Assembly: GCA_033297205.1 (NCBI GenBank)
Contig: MU859092.1
Span: 177,653-241,652, forward strand
Direction of reading: 5' to 3'
Source: Pseudoneurospora amorphoporcata
Taxonomy: Eukaryota > Ascomycota > Sordariomycetes > Sordariales > Sordariaceae
DNA length: 64,000 bases
Shown here: piece by piece, positions 61,301 to 64,000 of the stretch
Layout of the letters: each line of letters opens with the position of its first letter
Numbering within the stretch: the stretch's first letter is position 1
Notes under the pieces: generated by a model
The model's database searches: none
What the model was told of the DNA's origin: nothing
Seen by the model: only the letters and a program-made list of their open reading frames with translations
Translations under genes and position numbers: made by a program

Positions 61301-63356
61301 GTAGTGTACCTTCCCCCTTGTTAAGAAACCCGAGCTTGGGCCGGTTGGTGAAACGAAGTCGGAAGAGAGTTTCCTAATTTGTGTTGCATATGGAGTCGTA
61401 TCGATGTACGTTACTATGTGAGTCAAGGACGCACTTACCTACTGTGTAGGGCATACCGTTGATCAGCTTGTCAGTCTCCTCAGTATAACCTCACCTTGCA
61501 GAGAGTGAGTGCTGCACGCCGTCGACGTCTCTGGCTACGGGCGGAAGGGTCCTGCCCGCCTGCCTGCCATCACAAGAGGGACGATCTCGGTCGTGGGGAA
61601 AGAAAACCAAAAAAACCCAGGGGCTTCCATAACATGCTGTTCCGAGATCAGCATTGAAATGGTCAAAAAGGGTCCTCGAGACAAGGACAAGGTCACTCGC
61701 GATGACTCCTTCCGCGTCTGTCATCTTTGGTTCCGTCGACAGCTTTCAAGAAATGTGTGAGGGCGTTTTTTCCTTTGCATTGCCCCTCCTACCCCTCTCT
61801 AGCTTGCCCTGCGGGAAGATGCCTCTAGATTGGTCCGCCTTCCAAGACAGACAGCACGATGCATGCCAGATGGAAGTACCAACTTTCTTGCAAGTTTTCC
61901 TTTTGTTTTATGTGTGAGATGAGAGATCTGCTGAATCTTCGACCGTTTGGTGGTAGACACAGGGTTCTTATGCCTTGCCTGCCGCCTTGGCTGTAGCCTG
62001 AACTACCCTACTTTTATACAGCTTGATATCTCATGTTGATACGCCGTCAGCATTGCCCCCACCCCTCCAATGTTGATTAGATAAGTTCGAGGAGGATCAC
62101 AATCCCATGATACGTCTGGGTTACCCAGCGGATTTAAAGTCAAGCTGCCAGTGACGGAGGAGGAATCGTGAAGTACCTGCGTACAGAGCGGAGCGACATT
62201 GACCAGCGCGCCATCTGGCCTTTGATGGTCCATGGCGATGCGTGGACTGTAGGATTGTAGAAGTGAGTTCCTTTCCTAGCGCTCCCGGAGGAATGCTTCC
62301 TTCTTTCCTTGCGCCGTGACTTTCAGATTGCAAGCGACGGAAGCGCCCGATACCACCCATTCTCTGGCTGTCATGTTGCGTAGCAACGAACTGTTTTGTC
62401 AGCTGCATGAGACTCGGGCGCTGAAGTCCCTCCACTCCACCAGGACTCATATCATATCTGATTCTCGACCAACCAAAGACCATTTTGGTTCGAAAGCAAG
62501 AAAAGTCTTGCTAGCCACGAGGATACGCAGCAGCCTCAGAAGAGATTGACACGTTCGAAGCGAGGCTACTAGTCTGCAGTAGTACGTATTGTAGAGTTTA
62601 CAAAATCCTACATAACGGAAACGTGGGCATGAGGCGGCTGTTGAGGAAGCTCCTTCCAACTCGGGGTGGGAATAAAGGGCAGTCCAAGCCATGTCGCGGT
62701 GATGGTGGAGATGACACCAGTAAGGTACGGCAACGGCACATGATGGTCACGGACCGGAACGGAGACGTCTTTGTTAGGAAACCCGAGATTGATAAGGAAG
62801 GCCAGCAGAGTTGTCCACACACGGAGTGTCGTTGACGCACATGGCGGCATCAGGGTCGCGTTTTGCCATGTCGTATCGGCCTGTTTAAGAGGAAAAAAAA
62901 AACTTTCTTCAGATCATCGACCAGTAATAACCTGGAACTCCAGGGATGGCGCGGGGGGCTGGGCTGGGGGAGAAGATGGAGAAGATGGAGAAAAAGAAGA
63001 GACTGCGGCATATTTTTTTTTTCCAGTGCTTCCTGAATCGAATGCTTCCGGCGTTCAATGTCGCATCTCCGCTTTCCTCTTTGGTGAGGGGTTCCTTGTT
63101 TCTACCCAACCAACCACACCAACGCCGATGTTAGCCAGGTAACCAGAGTTGCCAGCTTGCCGAACCCGAAGGACAGCGCTCTGATGATGGTGAGAGCAGA
63201 AGACGGACAGCAGTGCCACTTGTCAGATTAAAGGGTGGAGATCTGGGTTTTCTAGCTATACTTAATCTGGGTTAGCCGTCTAGCCTCCTAGATTACTGGT
63301 TTCTGGGTATCTCTGGGATACTCCAGCACCCCCTAAATCCTCTGAGCGAGTCAATT
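58339..63356. other. 5 kb gene-poor stretch
   Basis: No gene-like frame, splice-supported exon or RNA gene is visible on either strand. CTACCTACCTACC occurs near 60022..60035, an A17-type run at about 61045..61061, and a GAAGATGGAGAAGATGGAG microsatellite near 62973..62991. Base composition is ordinary up to about 63240, so this is not one long AT-rich relic. Confidence 0.5.
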
Positions 63357-63844
63357 ACATATATTCTTTAATTAATTAAGAGAAACTCTATCTGCATGAG
63401 GTGAAAAGTCTATCTACATAGGGAAAAAAAACTTAAGTTTTAATATCTTTTTAATATCTTATTTAAAGTATTAAAAAGTGTCATACGAAGTTAAAAAAGA
63501 AATGATATTTTTTCTAATTTTTTCTCTACCTAACAACACCTTTTTGAAGACTGGAAATACTTAGTAGCTTACAAAAACCTTATAGAAAGAAAACTATTTT
63601 AAAGACATAAATACGAAAATTAAAAGTCTAAAAGTTCAAAAAGATAGTATTTAGATAACCCTTAGGGCTATGAGGTTACTTTGAAAAATTCTACAAAAAT
63701 CGACGAGTAGTTTGGTACTACTTTTGATCATATATACCAATGTTTCATTAAGTTATACTTAAAAAACCAAAGTAGATCCTCGTGCAGATAGAGTTTTTAC
63801 CCCGTGCAGATAGAGCTTCTCTTATTTTAATAGGAATATATTTA
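63357..63844. mobile_element. AT-rich foldback (MITE-like) element with long terminal inverted repeats
   Basis: The left arm (about 63357..63424) and right arm (about 63775..63844, reverse complement) match over about 68 bases. Both contain two tandem copies of a CTCTATCTGCA(C/T)(G/A)(A/G)GG core spaced about 22 bases apart, next to AAGAGA. Most mismatches between arms are C/T or G/A transitions. The interior (about 350 bases) is extremely AT-rich and has no coding frame. No clear target-site duplication is seen; the outermost ends are blurred. This is the pattern of a non-autonomous inverted-repeat element, possibly hit by repeat-induced point mutation. Confidence 0.65.
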
Positions 63845-63922
63845 TGTTAACGTGTGGCTAGTACTGTGCATTGTAACTGCCCTGTACTACTCAGTAGTAT
63901 AGTAAGCTGGTCACTGGGGAAC

Positions 63923-64000
63923 TTAGTCTCCACAGAATGTGTTAGAATAACAGGGCTTGGCCATTGCGTTCTCAGCCTCGCCACCGTTCTTGGCTTCGCC
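63923..64000 (-). CDS. Possible C-terminus of a gene entering from the right edge
   Basis: Reading inward from the right edge, 25 codons before the stop at 63923 give GEAKNGGEAENAM then AKPCYSNTFCGD. The first part has the GC-rich third positions of highly expressed genes here (GGC, GAG, AAC, GCC), unlike the AT-rich sequence next to it. The evidence is too short for more than a guess; an exon could equally end before 63960. Confidence 0.3.
   Translation of the reverse strand, partial: GEAKNGGEAENAMAKPCYSNTFCGD

Noticed and set aside
1..64000. CRISPR arrays, bacterial operons, origins, 5S rRNA
   Set aside because: No regularly spaced repeats were seen; introns and eukaryotic families throughout exclude a prokaryotic source; I did not find a 5S rRNA match to the conserved internal promoter by eye.

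Overview
The window is nuclear DNA of a filamentous ascomycete. Evidence: short GT-AG introns (about 50-220 bases), long CT-rich leaders, GC-rich coding sequence, and fungal families such as SCH9 kinase, DEF1, RSC7, DUF1996 and DUF7704. The gene set, the CAMMATGGC-like start contexts and an AT-rich repeat with transition-type damage suggest a Sordariales fungus close to Neurospora or Sordaria. This placement is inference; no species marker was checked.

Layout. 0-8 kb: a left-truncated FMP30/NAPE-PLD-type hydrolase (-), a Pro/Ala-rich protein (-), a Bet v 1/START-like protein (-), and an orphan Cys/His-rich protein (-). 9.8-19.7 kb: a single-pass surface protein (+), a 1548-residue ABCC transporter (+), and a Ser/Thr-rich GPI-anchored wall protein (-). 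19.7-25.4 kb: mostly non-coding, with a badly damaged RING-finger gene (-) and a DUF7704 membrane protein (+). 27.6-32.8 kb: AGC kinase SCH9 (+) with a long leader, then glucose-6-phosphate isomerase (+). 34.4-37.7 kb: DEF1 (-). 40.1-45 kb: a predicted mitochondrial protein (+) and a large kelch membrane protein (-). 46.5-49.3 kb: a DUF4291 fragment (+) overlapping tail-to-tail with a DUF1996 secreted protein (-) whose frame is broken, then Dap1/MAPR (-). 50.7-58.3 kb: a DDR48-like stress protein (+), a small Ser-rich protein (-), TFIIB (+) and RSC7/Swp82 (+). 58.3-64 kb: about 5 kb with no recognisable gene, then an AT-rich inverted-repeat (foldback) element at 63.36-63.84 kb.

Most genes are unlinked housekeeping functions: glycolysis, nutrient signalling, RNA polymerase II initiation and turnover, chromatin remodelling, and sterol P450 support. 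There is no operon-like or biosynthetic cluster logic. The accessory signals worth a second look are the foldback element, the decayed RING gene, the DUF1996/DUF4291 locus, and the acidic Cys-bearing repeats of the GPI protein.

Exon borders were set by hand from splice motifs and reading-frame continuity. Protein names rest on motif recognition, not on database searches.
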